Below, in pieces: positions 61,901 through 64,000 of a stretch of DNA of 64,000 nucleotides (position 1 is the first letter of the stretch; each line of letters begins with the position of its first letter). Made by a program: the position numbers and the translations under genes. This stretch comes from Epiperipatus broadwayi (Eukaryota; Onychophora; Udeonychophora; Euonychophora; Peripatidae): assembly GCA_028023455.1 (NCBI GenBank), contig JAQFVV010012499.1, forward strand, positions 810,001 to 874,000, in the 5' to 3' direction. The notes below the pieces were generated by a model. It made no database searches, was not told the DNA's origin, and saw nothing but the letters and a program-made list of their open reading frames with translations.

Positions 61901-64000
61901 TAGAAATAAGTATCATTATTCATTTATATCTGACATGATTATAATATCTATAAAAAAGCTTAAAAACATAGCACACATTTGCTTTTAAAGAAAAACTCAA
62001 GTGTTTCATCTAAAAACGATTCTATTTTTTTAAAAAATCTACTATAGTTTAAAAAAAGACTACCTGGTTTTATTTCTTAAACTCGGAAGGGAAAAAGCAG
62101 TAAACTTATATATATATATACTTGTTGATCTATGTTAGAAATCAATTTCACTCATGTACAGTTCAATAAATCACAAAATTGTTCCAATGACATGCATATA
62201 TATAATGGACATTAAAAACGTATTTTATTTGGTTCCCATAGGGCTTCAAATAATAAGATAAGAACCTTTCTTTATTTAACAGTTTATTTAGAATTAAATC
62301 AAAAATATGTTTTGAATATTCTGTCTGACCAAAAGGGTTATATCTTTCATCTTATTTGGACAGTCTAAAATTCTTAGAATTGGTTTATTACGTTATTTGT
62401 CTAATCTAGGTAAACTCTAAAAAAATAAAACAAATACCGTTTCTAATTGGATTTTTTTATTGTACAGTCTGCAGCCAACACTGATAAATATCTAATATTG
62501 GTCAGTAAATGAATATCTTACTATTTTTAAATTAAATAATAAACAAAAATAAAAATATCCTTAAATCCCTGATAATTAAATAATCTAATGAGTTTTACCT
62601 TCTGTTTCACTGCTTTTCAGTGAGAGATCTTGAGAAAACTTTTGCTGTATGATTTTAACGCTGTTTTAGTACCTATATATGTATATTAAGACCATATGTA
62701 GTGAATTATGAATTATTTAGAAAAAAAATTGAAATAGGTATCAAAAATGCAATGGACTGATTTTCTGAATTCATCCCTATTCAAGCACCAAAAAGATTAT
62801 GAAATTGGTGTGCTTTTATCCATCCCTGTTTGAACTAGGTGACGGAAATAGTCCAGTATATAAATACAAATAAAATATGATTGAATAAAAGGTGTTTTAT
62901 GTTAAATAAGAGATGTTAATACTACTTAATAAATCTTTATTTATATTCTATTTAAAACCATTTTAATGGAATAAATATAGTTTATATAAACCAATCACTA
63001 CTTAATTAGATTTCAGCCATATTTCACCATCAACTATAGCTAAATGTATATATATTCTTAAGTTTTACTTTAAAAATTATTTCATTTTAACTCTTATGAA
63101 TTCTGATATTTTCTTTTGTTTTATCTGATGAGAGATTTTAAAAATGCTCAGCCTTTCATTACTGTATAAAATCTTCATTTTGTACTAAAACATAAGCTGG
63201 ACTCTACAAAATCATATTCAATCTTTTGAAATATTTAAAAACTGATTTGTAAATCAAAACAATATTATAAGCCCCAATAACTAAGTTAGTATAAACTGTT
63301 TTTCAGAAAATGGAATGAATTGTTTATTTTAATTTCTTTAATAAAAATGAATGATGGTAAATTTATGATAAATCTATTAAATTCTGCTTTAAAATCTGAT
63401 ATTTTCTTTATAATTACAATTTTTGAAAAGATTTTAACACTGTGTCAATTTTGACATATAATGATGTAATAGACACTGTGGATTTTTTTATATTATGGCC
63501 AAGTTTATTAACTTATATTTTTAAAAATAAAATATAAATGGATAAATTGAATGTTTACATATGTACTTCTTTTTTGTCTTAAATTCTAATCAACCAATAA
63601 GCATATAAAATAATCAAACTACAGCAAAAAAATCATATTTCATTTATTCCAAAATCTTTGTGTGAAATCTATATCAAAAGAAATAAATGCTTTGTAAGCT
63701 TTTTGCTTTATTGTAAACAATAGAGTAATGCTTCAGATCTAAGCCAACTATCTATAACATACTGAAACTCTTCAATTTTTTTAAAATTAAATAATAAATA
63801 AAAGTCATGCAGAAATAGATTTTTGGAAAAAAAACCTATCATTTATACTGGTAAATCAGCAATATAAAATAACAGAACTGCCATGCTTTTTTAAAAGTAA
63901 CTAAACATGTTTCTTATGAATCTGAAAATTATCATGTTAAAACAGCATGTACAATTAAAAATAATGATGATCCTAATTATTTTGTAAATTAGTAATATTT
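61900..64000. other. AT-rich intergenic DNA
   Basis: Low-complexity AT-rich sequence with TA repeats (about 62108-62120). No gene, repeat partner or RNA-like structure was seen. Confidence 0.4.

Overview
The window is AT-rich, repeat-dense, non-coding eukaryotic DNA, almost certainly from an invertebrate animal. The support is decayed non-LTR retrotransposons with typical animal LINE protein motifs, SINE-like repeats with tRNA-type B-box sequences, short inverted-repeat DNA transposons, long GATA/GACA microsatellites and very high AT content. There are no bacterial operons or Shine-Dalgarno signals. I could not place the lineage further. I found no intact protein-coding gene, rRNA or convincing tRNA. 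Most open reading frames of 60-100 codons are chance frames in AT-rich DNA or translations of microsatellites.

Layout. 1-9.1 kb: a SINE-like copy, a tandem duplication, an inverted pair of related segments (near 4.0 and 5.7 kb) bracketing a GATA microsatellite, a foldback element with 414-bp tandem units, and a 1.68-kb inverted-repeat transposon with a perfect 8-bp target duplication. 9.1-16 kb: AT-rich DNA with weak exon-like segments and another SINE-like copy. 16-21.5 kb: LINE remnants in both orientations, then a cluster of a dispersed repeat (family B). 24.3-25.9 kb: a second inverted-repeat transposon whose subterminal modules match those of the first. 26-33 kb: AT-rich filler with a set of three related stem-loops. 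33.3-34.1 kb and 55.4-56.2 kb: two copies of one long repeat in opposite orientation. 36.7-37.1 kb: a near-perfect 332-bp palindrome. 38.4 and 40.0 kb: two very short retroposed insertions sharing a 3' end. 40.5-42.15 kb: a strand-switching tetranucleotide region. 42.7-50.4 kb: two direct repeats of about 3 kb flanking a frameshifted coiled-coil ORF on the minus strand. 52.7-53.5 and 58.4-58.7 kb: a composite inverted repeat and a dispersed relative. 57.0-57.5 kb: another family B copy. 59.1-61.8 kb: a decayed reverse transcriptase on the minus strand.

There is no gene network to describe. The window reads as the accumulated product of several transposon classes: LINEs as likely helpers for SINEs and truncated retroposons, and non-autonomous DNA elements dependent on transposases encoded elsewhere. 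The two most unusual items are the transposon pair that shares subterminal modules but not termini (7.3 and 24.3 kb), and the 7.7-kb structure with 3-kb direct repeats around an unrecognised ORF. Boundaries are read by eye and are approximate unless a target duplication fixes them.
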